A stretch of 64,000 nt of DNA from Achromobacter veterisilvae (GTDB lineage: Bacteria; Pseudomonadota; Gammaproteobacteria; Burkholderiales; Burkholderiaceae_B). Below the pieces are notes generated by a model. The model was given only the letters and a program-made list of their open reading frames with translations, had not been told where the DNA came from and did not search any database. Shown piece after piece: positions 51,142 to 60,184 of this stretch; within the stretch, counting starts at the first letter, position 1; each line of letters opens with the position of its first letter. The stretch lies in assembly GCF_900496975.1 (NCBI RefSeq), contig NZ_UFQC01000006.1, positions 62,001-126,000 on the forward strand, in the 5' to 3' direction. Position numbers and translations under genes: made by a program.

Positions 51142-53007
51142 ATGCCGAATTCCCTGCACTCCGCCCATATCCGCGAGATCGAACAGGTCGGCCTGGGCCG
51201 CCCCACCCAGCGCGACGCGCACGTGGTGAGCAGTTGGCTGCGCTGCCTGGACCAGTACCGCCTGGATCCCGCGCATGCCTGCGAGGCCTATATCGTGCCG
51301 GACGGGCGGCTGCGGGAACACCGCCAGCAATCCGAAGCGCTGATCGCCATTGCGCGCTCCGGCCTGGACAGCCTGTTCCGCCACGTCGCCGGGCAGAACT
51401 ACGTGCTGCTGCTGGCCGACCGGCAGGGCGTCACCGTGGAATTCCTGGGCGACGCGCAACAGACCGCCAGCCTGCGCAAGGCCGGGCTGTACCTGGGATC
51501 GGAATGGTCGGAACGGCGCGCCGGCACCTGCGCCGTGGGCGCCTGCCTGGAAAGCGGCGAAGCGCTCACCATCCACCAGACCGACCACTTCGACAACACC
51601 CACACGCCGCTGTCCTGCACCGCCGCGCCCATCTACAGCGCCGACGGCGAATTGGTGGCCGTTCTGGACCTCTCGCTGCTCAGTTCCCCCATCCTGAAAA
51701 CCAGCCAGAACCTGGCGCTGCACCTGGTCACCAGCACCGCGCGGCGCATCGAAATGGCCAACCTGATGGCGCGCACCCGCAACGAATGGGTGCTGCGCTT
51801 TGCGCGTTCGCCGGAATTCCTGGACGTGGACCCCGAGGCCGCCATTTCGCTGGACGGGTCCGGCCGCATCCTGGGCATGACGCACACGGGCGCCAAGCTG
51901 CTGGCCAGCGCCGCCGGCCTGGACTGGCGCCATCCCGCCGGCCTGATCGGCCAACCCGTCACCCGTTTCTTCGACGTGGAGCTGGACGACCTGCCCCGCT
52001 ACACCCGCGCCCACGCGCCGCAGCAGCGCCTGATCGCCGCGCGCGACGGCAACGCCCTGTTCGCGCACGCCATCGAACCCAACCGGCACGCCCGGGGCGC
52101 GGCCGTCGCGGTGCGCGGCCTGGACGGCGGCGACGCCAGGATGGCCGCCCTGCTGGCGCGCGCCGCCAAGCTGGCCAGGCAGGGCCTGCCCATACTGCTG
52201 CAAGGCGAAACCGGCGTGGGCAAGGAATACCTGGCCCGCGCCATCCATGACGGCAGCCGGCGCGCGGGCCGTTTCGTCGCCGTGAACTGCGCGGCGATCC
52301 CGGAATCCCTGATCGAAAGCGAACTGTTCGGCTACCTGCCGGGGGCCTACACCGGCGCGGCGGCGAAGGGCCGCAAGGGCCTGATCGAGGAGTCCGACGG
52401 CGGAACCCTGTTCCTGGACGAAATCGGCGACATGCCGCTGGCGCTGCAAAGCCGGCTGCTGCGCGTCCTGGCCGAATCCGAGGTCACGCCCATCGGCGCC
52501 AACGCGCCGCGCGCGGTGCGCCTGAGCCTCGTGTCGGCCTCGCACCGCGACCTGGCGGCGCTGGTGCGCGAGGGACGCTTCCGCGAAGACCTCTACTACC
52601 GCGTCAACGCCGCGACGCTGACCGTGCCGCCGCTGCGCGAGCGCGACGACCTGGAGTGGCTGATCGCCCGCCTGCTGGCGCGCCACCAGGACGACTCGGG
52701 CGCCCCGGCGCTGGCGCCCGCCGCGCTGATGGCGCTGAAAGCCCATTCCTGGCCCGGCAACATCCGCGAGCTTGCCAATGTCATCGCGGTGGCGGCCGCG
52801 CTGTGCGAAAACGGCGTCATCGAACCCGGCGACCTGCCCGACGCGCTGGCGCCGGCGGCGGCAGCCGCCAGCCCCGGAGAAGCCGCGTTGCGCGCCATGC
52901 TGGCGCGTTGCGCCGGCAACGTGTCCGAAGCCGCCCGGCGCCTGGGCGTGGACCGCTCCACCGTCCATCGCCAGATGCGGCGCTACGGCCTCTCCTCGCG
53001 CCACTGA
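51142..53007 (+). CDS. AcoR-like sigma-54-dependent transcriptional activator
   Basis: A 621-residue enhancer-binding protein: sensory GAF-like region (about 50-190), AAA+ domain with Walker A GETGVGKEY (about 355-363), the sigma-54 contact loop GAYTGA (about 402-407) and Walker B GTLFLDEIGD (about 420-429), and a C-terminal Fis-type HTH GNVSEAARRLGVDRSTVHRQMRR. ATG at 51142 (GGAG 6 bases upstream) is preferred over 51088. It lies 222 bases upstream of a monooxygenase gene carrying a clear -24/-12 promoter and is its probable activator. Confidence 0.9.
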   Translation: MPNSLHSAHIREIEQVGLGRPTQRDAHVVSSWLRCLDQYRLDPAHACEAYIVPDGRLREHRQQSEALIAIARSGLDSLFRHVAGQNYVLLLADRQGVTVEFLGDAQQTASLRKAGLYLGSEWSERRAGTCAVGACLESGEALTIHQTDHFDNTHTPLSCTAAPIYSADGELVAVLDLSLLSSPILKTSQNLALHLVTSTARRIEMANLMARTRNEWVLRFARSPEFLDVDPEAAISLDGSGRILGMTHTGAKLLASAAGLDWRHPAGLIGQPVTRFFDVELDDLPRYTRAHAPQQRLIAARDGNALFAHAIEPNRHARGAAVAVRGLDGGDARMAALLARAAKLARQGLPILLQGETGVGKEYLARAIHDGSRRAGRFVAVNCAAIPESLIESELFGYLPGAYTGAAAKGRKGLIEESDGGTLFLDEIGDMPLALQSRLLRVLAESEVTPIGANAPRAVRLSLVSASHRDLAALVREGRFREDLYYRVNAATLTVPPLRERDDLEWLIARLLARHQDDSGAPALAPAALMALKAHSWPGNIRELANVIAVAAALCENGVIEPGDLPDALAPAAAAASPGEAALRAMLARCAGNVSEAARRLGVDRSTVHRQMRRYGLSSRH

Positions 53008-53010
53008 CAG

Positions 53011-53047
53011 GGCGCGCCACACCCGAACGCCACACCTGTGGCGCGCC
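53011..53047. promoter_or_regulatory. Inverted repeat, candidate enhancer for the sigma-54 activator
   Basis: GGCGCGCCACA (53011-53021) and TGTGGCGCGCC (53037-53047) are perfect 11-base arms; an inner repeat GCCACA (53029-53034) pairs with TGTGGC (53037-53042), so GCCACAC occurs twice, 14 bases apart. It lies 61-97 bases upstream of the -24 element, the normal distance for enhancer sites. It also follows the activator stop by 3 bases, so a terminator role cannot be excluded; no T tract. Confidence 0.6.
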
Positions 53048-53107
53048 GCCACGGCGCCCGGCGCCGGCCCCCTCGCCGTTCCCCGGCGTTCCGCGCGCCC
53101 GAATGGG

Positions 53108-53123
53108 TGGCACGGCTATTGCT
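53108..53123 (+). promoter_or_regulatory. Sigma-54 (-24/-12) promoter
   Basis: TGGCACG (53108-53114), four bases, TTGCT (53119-53123) matches the sigma-54 consensus at every conserved position including the GG and GC dinucleotides. Transcription would start near 53134, giving a leader of about 95 bases before the monooxygenase ATG. Confidence 0.88.
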
Positions 53124-53228
53124 TGATCGTTATCGACGCCCACCGGCCGGCACAGGCCGGGGCCGCCGACGGACCGCCCGCCGGTCCGACACGACAACGA
53201 CCGCCCGCAACGGGCAAGGAGACAAGAC

Positions 53229-55031
53229 ATGCAGACCGATCATGCCGGCGCGGCCCTGGACGCCGTGCTCGCCCGCCTGAACACCGCGCTGGGCAACAAG
53301 GACATCGATGCCGTCGCCGGACTGTTCCAGGACGAATGCTATTGGCGCGACCTGGTGCTGTTCACCTGGAACCTGCGCACCCAGGAAGGGCACGGCCAGA
53401 TCCGCGACATGCTGCGGCGCCAACTGGCGCAGGTGGAGCCGGTGCGCTTCAGCCGCGACGCCAAGGAGGCCGTGTCCGACGACGGCGGCCTGCTGCAAGG
53501 CTGGATCGAGATCGAGACCAACCTGGCCCGCGGCTACGGCCACGTCCGCGTCAAGGACGGCAAGATCTGGACGCTGCTGACCACCATGTCCGAACTCAAG
53601 GGCCACGAGGAGCCGAGCGGCGTGCGCCGGCCCAAGGGCGCCGAGCACGGCAGCAGCCGGACCCGCCAGACCTGGCTGGAAAAGCGCGAGCAGGAGGCCG
53701 CCGAACTCGGCTACCAGACCCAGCCCTACGTGCTCATCATCGGCGGCGGCCAGGGCGGCATCGCGCTGGGCGCGCGCCTGCGCCAACTGGACGTGCCCAC
53801 CCTCATCATCGAAAAGAACGAGCGCGCCGGCGATAGCTGGAGAAAGCGCTACAAGTCGCTGTGCCTGCACGACCCGGTCTGGTACGACCACCTGCCCTAC
53901 ATCCCCTTCCCCGAGAACTGGCCGATCTTCGCGCCCAAGGACAAGATCGGCGACTGGCTGGAGATGTACACCAAGATCATGGAGCTCAACTACTGGACGT
54001 CCAGCGTCTGCCAATCGGCGCGCTACGACGAGCAGAAGCAGGAATGGGAAGTCACCGTGCTGCGCGAAGGCAAGCCGGTGGTGCTGCGGCCCAAGCAACT
54101 GGTGCTGGCCACGGGCATGTCCGGCAAGCCCAACATCCCCAAATTCCCCGGACAGGACGAATTCCAGGGCGAACAGCAACATTCCTCGCGCCACCCCGGC
54201 CCCGACGCGTACCGCGGCAAGAACGTCGTGGTCATCGGCGCCAACAACTCCGCGCACGACATCTGCGCGGCGCTGTGGGAAGCCGGCGCCAACGTCACCA
54301 TGGTGCAGCGTTCGTCCACCCACATCGTGCGGTCCGACACGCTGATGGACATCGGCCTGGGCGGCCTGTATTCCGAGCAGGCGCTGGCCAGCGGCATGAC
54401 CACCCGCAAAGCCGACCTCACCTTCGCGTCCCTGCCCTACAAAATCATGGCGCAGTTCCAGATCCCGCTGTATGACCAGATGCGAGAGCGCGACGCCGAG
54501 TTCTACGGCAAGCTGGAAGCCGCCGGCTTCATGCTGGACTGGGGCGACGACGGCTCCGGCCTGTTCATGAAATACCTGCGGCGCGGATCCGGCTACTACA
54601 TCGACGTGGGCGCCTGCGACCTGATCATCGACGGCAGCATCAAGCTGCAATCCCGCACCGACGTCAGCCACCTGACCCGCGACGCCGTCGTGCTGGAGAA
54701 CGGCGTGACCCTGCCCGCCGACCTGGTGGTCTACGCCACCGGCTACGGGTCGATGAACGGCTGGGCGGCGGACCTGATCAGCCCGGAAGTCGCGGACAAG
54801 GTCGGCAAATGCTGGGGCCTGGGCTCGGACACCACCAAGGACCCCGGCCCCTGGGAGGGCGAACAGCGCAACATGTGGAAGCCCACGCAACAGGATGCGC
54901 TCTGGTTCCACGGCGGCAACCTGCACCAGTCCCGGCACTACTCGCAGTACCTGTCCCTGCAACTGAAGGCGCGGCAGGTGGGGATGCCGGTGCAGGTCTA
55001 CGGCCTGCAGGAGGTGCATCACAAGCGGTAG
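53229..55031 (+). CDS. Flavin-containing monooxygenase with N-terminal NTF2/SnoaL-like domain
   Basis: A 600-residue protein. Residues 1-125 form a small NTF2-like fold candidate (LNTALGNKDIDAVAGLFQDECYWRDLVLFTWNLRTQEGHGQIRDML). Then comes a class B flavin monooxygenase core: FAD motif IIGGGQGGIALGARLRQL (about 172), an FMO-like stretch around residues 235-250 and NADPH motif VVIGANNSAHDICAALWEAGANVTMV (about 334), FAD site ATGYGSMNGW. These enzymes oxygenate N, S or carbonyl groups. AAGGAG is 7 bases before the ATG. Sigma-54 control and activator neighbour point to inducible detoxification or substrate use. Confidence 0.9.
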   Translation: MQTDHAGAALDAVLARLNTALGNKDIDAVAGLFQDECYWRDLVLFTWNLRTQEGHGQIRDMLRRQLAQVEPVRFSRDAKEAVSDDGGLLQGWIEIETNLARGYGHVRVKDGKIWTLLTTMSELKGHEEPSGVRRPKGAEHGSSRTRQTWLEKREQEAAELGYQTQPYVLIIGGGQGGIALGARLRQLDVPTLIIEKNERAGDSWRKRYKSLCLHDPVWYDHLPYIPFPENWPIFAPKDKIGDWLEMYTKIMELNYWTSSVCQSARYDEQKQEWEVTVLREGKPVVLRPKQLVLATGMSGKPNIPKFPGQDEFQGEQQHSSRHPGPDAYRGKNVVVIGANNSAHDICAALWEAGANVTMVQRSSTHIVRSDTLMDIGLGGLYSEQALASGMTTRKADLTFASLPYKIMAQFQIPLYDQMRERDAEFYGKLEAAGFMLDWGDDGSGLFMKYLRRGSGYYIDVGACDLIIDGSIKLQSRTDVSHLTRDAVVLENGVTLPADLVVYATGYGSMNGWAADLISPEVADKVGKCWGLGSDTTKDPGPWEGEQRNMWKPTQQDALWFHGGNLHQSRHYSQYLSLQLKARQVGMPVQVYGLQEVHHKR

Positions 55032-55087
55032 GCCCGCGCCGGGCGCCCTGGGGCCGGCCGCTTGCGCCCGCCCCGGTCCCGGGGTAA

Positions 55088-55099
55088 ATTGTTGACAAT
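55088..55099. promoter_or_regulatory. GntR operator candidate 1
   Basis: ATTGTTGACAAT, arms ATTGT/ACAAT around TG, 63 bases upstream of the GntR start. Shares the TTGT-x-GACA core with the second site at 55150. Confidence 0.6.
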
Positions 55100-55149
55100 C
55101 CGGCGCTTAACCGCGCCTTATTCCGATTTTTTCTCCACGAAACCGGAAA

Positions 55150-55163
55150 ATTGTCGACACAAT
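55150..55163. promoter_or_regulatory. GntR operator candidate 2, overlapping the start codon
   Basis: ATTGTCGACACAAT contains the perfect palindrome TGTCGACA and ends within the ATG at 55162. Spacing from site 1 is 62 bases centre to centre. A repressor bound here would block its own and the downstream acnD transcript. Confidence 0.6.
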
Positions 55164-55872
55164 GAGCAAAGTGCTGACGCTGCCGGGCGCCGCCCCGGGC
55201 GATAGCGAGACGCTTTCGGAACATATCTTCCGCAAGATCCAGTCCGCCATCGTCAAGGGCGAGATCGCCCCCGGCAGCAAGATTTCCGAACCCGAGCTGG
55301 CGCGCGTCCACGGCGTCAGCCGGGGCCCGCTGCGCGAGGCCCTGCACCGGCTGGAAGGCCAGCGGCTGCTGGTCCGCGTGCCGCATGCCGGCGCCCGCGT
55401 GGTGTCGCTGTCGCGGCAGGAACTCTCCGAACTGTACGAAATCCGCGAATCGCTGGAAGGCACCGCCTGCCGCCTGGCCGCCGAACGCATGCCCCCCGCC
55501 GAAATCGCGGAACTGCGCGGCGTGCTGGAAGCGCACGAGCGCGACGAGGCCTTCCAGGCCGGGCTCGGCTACTACGAACAGGAGGGCGATTACGACTTCC
55601 ACTACCGCATCGTCAAGGGCAGCGGCAACCAGATGCTGTTCCGCATGCTGTGCGACGAGCTCTACCAGCTTGCGCGCATGTACCGCATCCAGTATTCGAC
55701 GACGCCCAACCGCCCCCGGCAGGCCTATGCCGAACACCACCGCATTCTTGACGCCATCGCCGACCGCGATGGCGAGTTGGCTGAAATCCTGATGCGCCGC
55801 CACATCCGCGCATCCCGTCTCAACATCGAACAGCAGATCGCGCAGGGCAACCTGCAGCGCACCGAGGCATGA
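55162..55872 (+). CDS. GntR-family (FCD/FadR-type) regulator of acnD-prpF
   Basis: A 236-residue GntR protein: winged helix (about 15-85, KIQSAIVKGEIAPGSKISEPELARVHGVSRGPLREALHRLEGQRLL) and a helical FCD domain with the Asp/His pattern of metal-dependent carboxylate sensors (DYDFHYRIVKGSGN, AEHHRILDAIADRD). ATG overlaps a putative operator and has almost no Shine-Dalgarno sequence. Its stop overlaps the acnD start (ATGA). By context it senses methylcitrate or propionate metabolites. Confidence 0.9.
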   Translation: MSKVLTLPGAAPGDSETLSEHIFRKIQSAIVKGEIAPGSKISEPELARVHGVSRGPLREALHRLEGQRLLVRVPHAGARVVSLSRQELSELYEIRESLEGTACRLAAERMPPAEIAELRGVLEAHERDEAFQAGLGYYEQEGDYDFHYRIVKGSGNQMLFRMLCDELYQLARMYRIQYSTTPNRPRQAYAEHHRILDAIADRDGELAEILMRRHIRASRLNIEQQIAQGNLQRTEA

Positions 55873-58487
55873 ACCACTCCTACCGCAAGCCCCTGCCCGG
55901 CACCCGCCTGGACTACTTCGACACCCGCGCCGCCGTCGAGGCGATCTCGCCCGGGGCCTACGACCGCCTGCCCTACACGTCCCGCGTGCTGGCCGAGAAC
56001 CTGGTCCGCCGCTGCGACCCGGCCATGCTGACGGATTCGCTGAAGCAATTGATCGAGCGCCGCCGCGACCTGGACTTCCCCTGGTATCCGGCGCGCGTGG
56101 TCTGTCACGACATCCTGGGCCAGACCGCGCTGGTGGACCTGGCCGGCCTGCGCGACGCCATCGCCGAAAAAGGCGGCGACCCCGCCAAGGTCAACCCGGT
56201 CGTGCCGGTGCAGTTGATCGTCGACCACTCGCTCGCCGTGGAATACGGCGGCGACGACCCCGACGCCTTCGCCAAGAACCGCGCCGTGGAAGACCGCCGC
56301 AACGAAGACCGCTTCCACTTCATCGACTGGACCAAGCAGGCCTTCCGCAACATCGAAGTGGTGCCGCCGGGCAACGGCATCATGCACCAGATCAACCTGG
56401 AACGGATGTCACCCGTCATCTACACGCAGGACGGCGTGGCCTTCCCCGACACGCTGGTCGGCACCGACAGCCACACGCCGCACGTGGACGCGCTGGGCGT
56501 GATCGCCATCGGCGTGGGCGGCCTGGAAGCCGAGAACGTCATGCTGGGCCGCGCGTCCTGGATGCGCCTGCCCGACATCGTCGGCGTCGAACTGACCGGC
56601 CGCGCCCAGCCCGGCATCACCGCCACCGACATCGTGCTGACGCTGACCGAATTCCTGCGCAAGGAAAAGGTCGTGGGCGCCTACCTGGAGTTCTACGGCG
56701 AAGGCGCCTCCAGCCTGACGCTGGGCGACCGCGCCACCATCTCGAACATGGCGCCGGAATACGGCGCCACGGCCGCGATGTTCTCCATCGACCAGCAGAC
56801 CATCGACTACCTGCGCCTGACCGGCCGCGAGGACGAACAGATCGCGCTGGTGGAAACCTACGCCAAGACCGCGGGCCTGTGGTCCGACAGCCTGAAGAAC
56901 GCCGAATACGAACGCGTGCTGCGCTTCGACCTGTCCAGCGTGGTGCGCACGCTGGCCGGCCCGTCCAACCCGCACCGCCGCCTGCCGGTGGCCGACCTGG
57001 CCGAGCGCGGCATCTCCGGCGTCGTCGAGAACGAACCCGGCCGCATGCCCGACGGCGCCGTGATCATCGCGGCAATCACCAGTTGCACCAACACCAGCAA
57101 CCCGCGCAACGTCATCGCCGCCGGCCTGCTGGCGCGCAACGCCAACCGCGCGGGCCTGACCCGCAAGCCCTGGGTGAAGAGTTCGCTGGCGCCCGGGTCC
57201 AAGGCGGTCTCGCTGTACCTGGATGAAGCCGGCCTGACCGAAGACCTGGAAAAGCTGGGCTTCGGCGTGGTGGCCTTCGCCTGTACCACCTGCAACGGCA
57301 TGTCCGGCGCGCTGGACCCGAAGATCCAGCAGGAAATCATCGACCGCGACCTCTATGCCACCGCGGTGCTGTCCGGCAACCGCAACTTCGACGGCCGCAT
57401 CCACCCCTACGCCAAGCAGGCCTTCCTGGCTTCGCCGCCGCTGGTCGTCGCCTACGCCATCGCCGGCACCATCCGCTTCGACATCGAGCGCGACGTGCTG
57501 GGGCAGGACGCCAGCGGCCGCGACATCCGCCTGAAAGACATCTGGCCCAGCGACGAAGAGATCGACGCCATGGTCAAGTCCGCCGTCAAGCCCGAGCAGT
57601 TCCGCAAGGTCTACGCGCCCATGTTCGGCATCCAGGACCAACGCCGCGCCGCGGTCAGCCCGCTGTACGACTGGCGCCCGATGAGCACCTACATCCGCCG
57701 CCCGCCGTACTGGGAAGGCGCGCTGGCCGGCGAGCGCACCCTGCGCGGCATGCTGCCCCTGGCCGTGCTGGGCGACAACATCACGACCGACCACCTCTCG
57801 CCGTCCAACGCCATCCTGATGGACAGCGCCGCCGGCGAATACCTGCACAAGATGGGCCTGCCCGAAGAGGACTTCAATTCCTACGCCACCCACCGCGGCG
57901 ACCACCTCACGGCGCAGCGCGCCACCTTCGCCAACCCCAAGCTCTTCAATGAAATGGTGAAGAACGCCGACGGCACAGTGCAGCAGGGTTCGCTGGCGCG
58001 CGTGGAGCCCGAGGGCAAGGTCATGCGCATGTGGGAGGCCATCGAAACCTACATGACCCGCAAGCAGCCGCTCATCATCGTGGCCGGCGCCGACTACGGT
58101 CAGGGTTCGTCGCGCGACTGGGCCGCCAAGGGCGTGCGCCTGGCCGGCGTGGAAGCCATCGTGGCCGAAGGCTTCGAACGCATCCACCGCACCAACCTGA
58201 TCGGCATGGGCGTGCTGCCGCTGGAGTTCAAGCCGGGCGTCAACCGCAAGACGCTGGGCCTGGACGGCACCGAGAGCTACGACGTGATCGGCGAGCGCAA
58301 GCCGCGCGCCGACCTGACGCTGGTGATCCACCGCCGCGACGGCCAGACCGTCGAGGTGCCGGTGACCTGCCGCCTGGACACCGCCGAAGAAGTGTCGATC
58401 TACGAGGCCGGCGGCGTGCTGCAGCGCTTCGCGCAGGACTTCCTGGAAGCCGAATCCGCGGCCGGCGCCGACAAAAAGGCCGGCTGA
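55869..58487 (+). CDS. acnD: Fe/S-dependent 2-methylcitrate dehydratase AcnD
   Basis: An 872-residue aconitase-superfamily enzyme, length as in AcnD. Iron-sulfur ligands are Cys406 (TSCTNTSNPRNV), Cys472 and Cys475 (ACTTCNGMSG); the substrate segments VGTDSHTPHVDALGVIAIGVGGLEAENVMLG and the swivel YGQGSSRDWAAKGVRLAGVEAIVAEGFERIHRTNL are intact. AcnD converts 2-methylcitrate to trans-2-methylaconitate, which PrpF isomerises. The prpF gene follows after 36 bases, the pairing that separates AcnD from ordinary aconitase A. No prpB or prpC is present in the window. Confidence 0.93.
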   Translation: MNHSYRKPLPGTRLDYFDTRAAVEAISPGAYDRLPYTSRVLAENLVRRCDPAMLTDSLKQLIERRRDLDFPWYPARVVCHDILGQTALVDLAGLRDAIAEKGGDPAKVNPVVPVQLIVDHSLAVEYGGDDPDAFAKNRAVEDRRNEDRFHFIDWTKQAFRNIEVVPPGNGIMHQINLERMSPVIYTQDGVAFPDTLVGTDSHTPHVDALGVIAIGVGGLEAENVMLGRASWMRLPDIVGVELTGRAQPGITATDIVLTLTEFLRKEKVVGAYLEFYGEGASSLTLGDRATISNMAPEYGATAAMFSIDQQTIDYLRLTGREDEQIALVETYAKTAGLWSDSLKNAEYERVLRFDLSSVVRTLAGPSNPHRRLPVADLAERGISGVVENEPGRMPDGAVIIAAITSCTNTSNPRNVIAAGLLARNANRAGLTRKPWVKSSLAPGSKAVSLYLDEAGLTEDLEKLGFGVVAFACTTCNGMSGALDPKIQQEIIDRDLYATAVLSGNRNFDGRIHPYAKQAFLASPPLVVAYAIAGTIRFDIERDVLGQDASGRDIRLKDIWPSDEEIDAMVKSAVKPEQFRKVYAPMFGIQDQRRAAVSPLYDWRPMSTYIRRPPYWEGALAGERTLRGMLPLAVLGDNITTDHLSPSNAILMDSAAGEYLHKMGLPEEDFNSYATHRGDHLTAQRATFANPKLFNEMVKNADGTVQQGSLARVEPEGKVMRMWEAIETYMTRKQPLIIVAGADYGQGSSRDWAAKGVRLAGVEAIVAEGFERIHRTNLIGMGVLPLEFKPGVNRKTLGLDGTESYDVIGERKPRADLTLVIHRRDGQTVEVPVTCRLDTAEEVSIYEAGGVLQRFAQDFLEAESAAGADKKAG

Positions 58488-58523
58488 CCCGCATCCCTTA
58501 CACCGAGACATCAGGACTGCCCC

Positions 58524-59708
58524 ATGGCCCATGCTCCCCAGACCAAGATTGCCGCCACCTACATGCGCGGCGGCACCAGCAAAGGCGTGTTCTTCAAGCT
58601 GGACGACCTGCCCGAATCCGCGCGCGTGGCCGGCCCCGCGCGCGACGCCCTGCTGCTGCGCGTGATCGGCAGCCCCGATCCCTACGGCAAGCAGATCGAC
58701 GGCATGGGCGCCGCCACGTCCAGCACCAGCAAGACCGTCATCGTCGGCAAAAGCAGCCGCCCCGGCCATGACGTGGACTACCTGTTCGGCCAGGTCTCCA
58801 TCGACCAGCCCTTCGTGGACTGGAGCGGCAACTGCGGCAACCTCTCGGCCGCGGTGGGCCCGTTCGCCATCGCCAACGGCCTGGTGGACCCTGCCCGCGT
58901 GCCGCGGGACGGCACCGCCGTCGTGCGCATCTGGCAGGCCAACATCGGTAAGACCATCGTCGCCCACGTGCCCATCACCGACGGCGCCGTGCAGGAGACC
59001 GGCGACTTCGAACTGGACGGCGTGACCTTCCCCGCCGCCGAACTGCGGCTGGAATTCATGGACCCGGCCGAAGAAGGCGACGGCGGCTCCATGTTCCCCA
59101 CCGGCAACCTGGTGGACGACCTGGAAGTGCCGGGCGTCGGCACGTTCAAGGCCACCATGATCAACTCCGGCATCCCCACCATCTTCCTGGACGCCGAGGC
59201 CCTGGGCTACACCGGCGCGGAACTGCAGGACGACATCAATGGCGACGCCGCCGCGCTGGCGCGCTTCGAGACCATCCGCGCCCACGGCGCGCTGCGCATG
59301 GGGCTGATCAAGACGCTGGAAGAAGCCGCCGGCCGCCAGCACACGCCCAAGGTCGCCTTCGTCGCCCGCCCCAAGGAATACGTGTCCTCCAGCGGCAAGC
59401 GGATCGGCGCCGGCGACATCGACGTGCTGGTGCGCGCCCTGTCCATGGGCAAGCTGCACCACGCCATGATGGGCACGGCGTCGGTCGCCATCGCCACCGC
59501 GGCGGCGGTGCCCGGCACGCTGGTGAACCTGGCCGCCGGCGGCGGCGAACGCGACAACGTGTGCTTCGGCCATCCGTCGGGCACGCTGCGCGTCGGCGCC
59601 GAAGCCCAGCTCGTGGACGGCGAATGGAAGGTCACCAAGGCCATCATGAGCCGCAGCGCGCGCGTGCTGATGGAAGGCTGGATCCGGGTGCCGCAGGCCG
59701 GACGATAA
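58524..59708 (+). CDS. prpF: 2-methylaconitate cis-trans isomerase PrpF
   Basis: A 394-residue PrpF: N-terminal IAATYMRGGTSKGVFFKLDDLP, DGMGAATSSTSKTVIV, DWSGNCGNLSAAVGPFAIANGLV and C-terminal GHPSGTLRVGAEAQLVDGE, a diaminopimelate-epimerase-like fold with conserved Cys in the GNCGN loop. It isomerises trans- to cis-2-methylaconitate so that aconitase B can complete the methylcitrate cycle. Placed directly after acnD, same strand. Confidence 0.93.
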   Translation: MAHAPQTKIAATYMRGGTSKGVFFKLDDLPESARVAGPARDALLLRVIGSPDPYGKQIDGMGAATSSTSKTVIVGKSSRPGHDVDYLFGQVSIDQPFVDWSGNCGNLSAAVGPFAIANGLVDPARVPRDGTAVVRIWQANIGKTIVAHVPITDGAVQETGDFELDGVTFPAAELRLEFMDPAEEGDGGSMFPTGNLVDDLEVPGVGTFKATMINSGIPTIFLDAEALGYTGAELQDDINGDAAALARFETIRAHGALRMGLIKTLEEAAGRQHTPKVAFVARPKEYVSSSGKRIGAGDIDVLVRALSMGKLHHAMMGTASVAIATAAAVPGTLVNLAAGGGERDNVCFGHPSGTLRVGAEAQLVDGEWKVTKAIMSRSARVLMEGWIRVPQAGR

Positions 59709-59738
59709 CGGGCTGCCGGCCGCGGCGGACCGGGCGCG

Positions 59739-60179
59739 TCAGGATGCCTGCTCGCCCGGGGATGCGATTGTCTTCAACACTGCCGCGCCGGTCACCACCG
59801 CCTCGCCGGCGACGCTCAGTTCGCCGTGCATGAACACCAGGCTGGAAGCCGCCTGGACTACCCGCCCGCGCACTTCCAGGAACTGCCCCGCGCGGGCCGC
59901 CCTCAGGAAATGTGTATCTAGCTGCACCGTCACGCAGGCCCTGCGGCCCAGGGCCTCCCATGCGATCGCGCTCAAGGCGTGATCCAGCAGCGCCGTCAAC
60001 AACCCGCCATGCACGACGCCCGCGGGATTCAAATGGCCGGCGCCTGCCAACAGGCCGTACGCCCACCCATCCGTTTCCCTGCGCGCCCACAATGGCCCGA
60101 TCAGTCCGGCGAAGCCCTGCAGGGATTTCTGGCGCCAGCCGCCGGCGGCAAGCGTTTCGAAAGTGACATCCGCGTCCAT
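59739..60179 (-). CDS. PaaI-family hotdog thioesterase
   Basis: A 146-residue hotdog protein with NPAGVVHGGLLTALLDHALSAIAWEAL (the HGG-x6-D motif of PaaI thioesterases) and VTVQLDTHFLRAARAGQFLEVRGRVV. It would hydrolyse aryl- or acyl-CoA esters. It lies five bases downstream of the IclR gene on the same strand. Confidence 0.9.
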   Translation of the reverse strand: MDADVTFETLAAGGWRQKSLQGFAGLIGPLWARRETDGWAYGLLAGAGHLNPAGVVHGGLLTALLDHALSAIAWEALGRRACVTVQLDTHFLRAARAGQFLEVRGRVVQAASSLVFMHGELSVAGEAVVTGAAVLKTIASPGEQAS

Positions 60180-60184
60180 GGTCC

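Noticed and set aside
51064-53052. 662-residue antisense ORF over the sigma-54 activator
   Set aside because: Shadow frame with low-complexity Gln/Gly/Arg composition and no domain.
53130-55022. 630-residue antisense ORF over the monooxygenase gene
   Set aside because: Shadow frame; the plus strand has a conserved FMO sequence, sigma-54 promoter and ribosome binding site.
56409-59573. 1054-residue antisense ORF over acnD and prpF
   Set aside because: It is a shadow of two well-conserved genes. Its composition (His/Gly/Val-rich) is typical of reverse-frame translation in GC-rich DNA.
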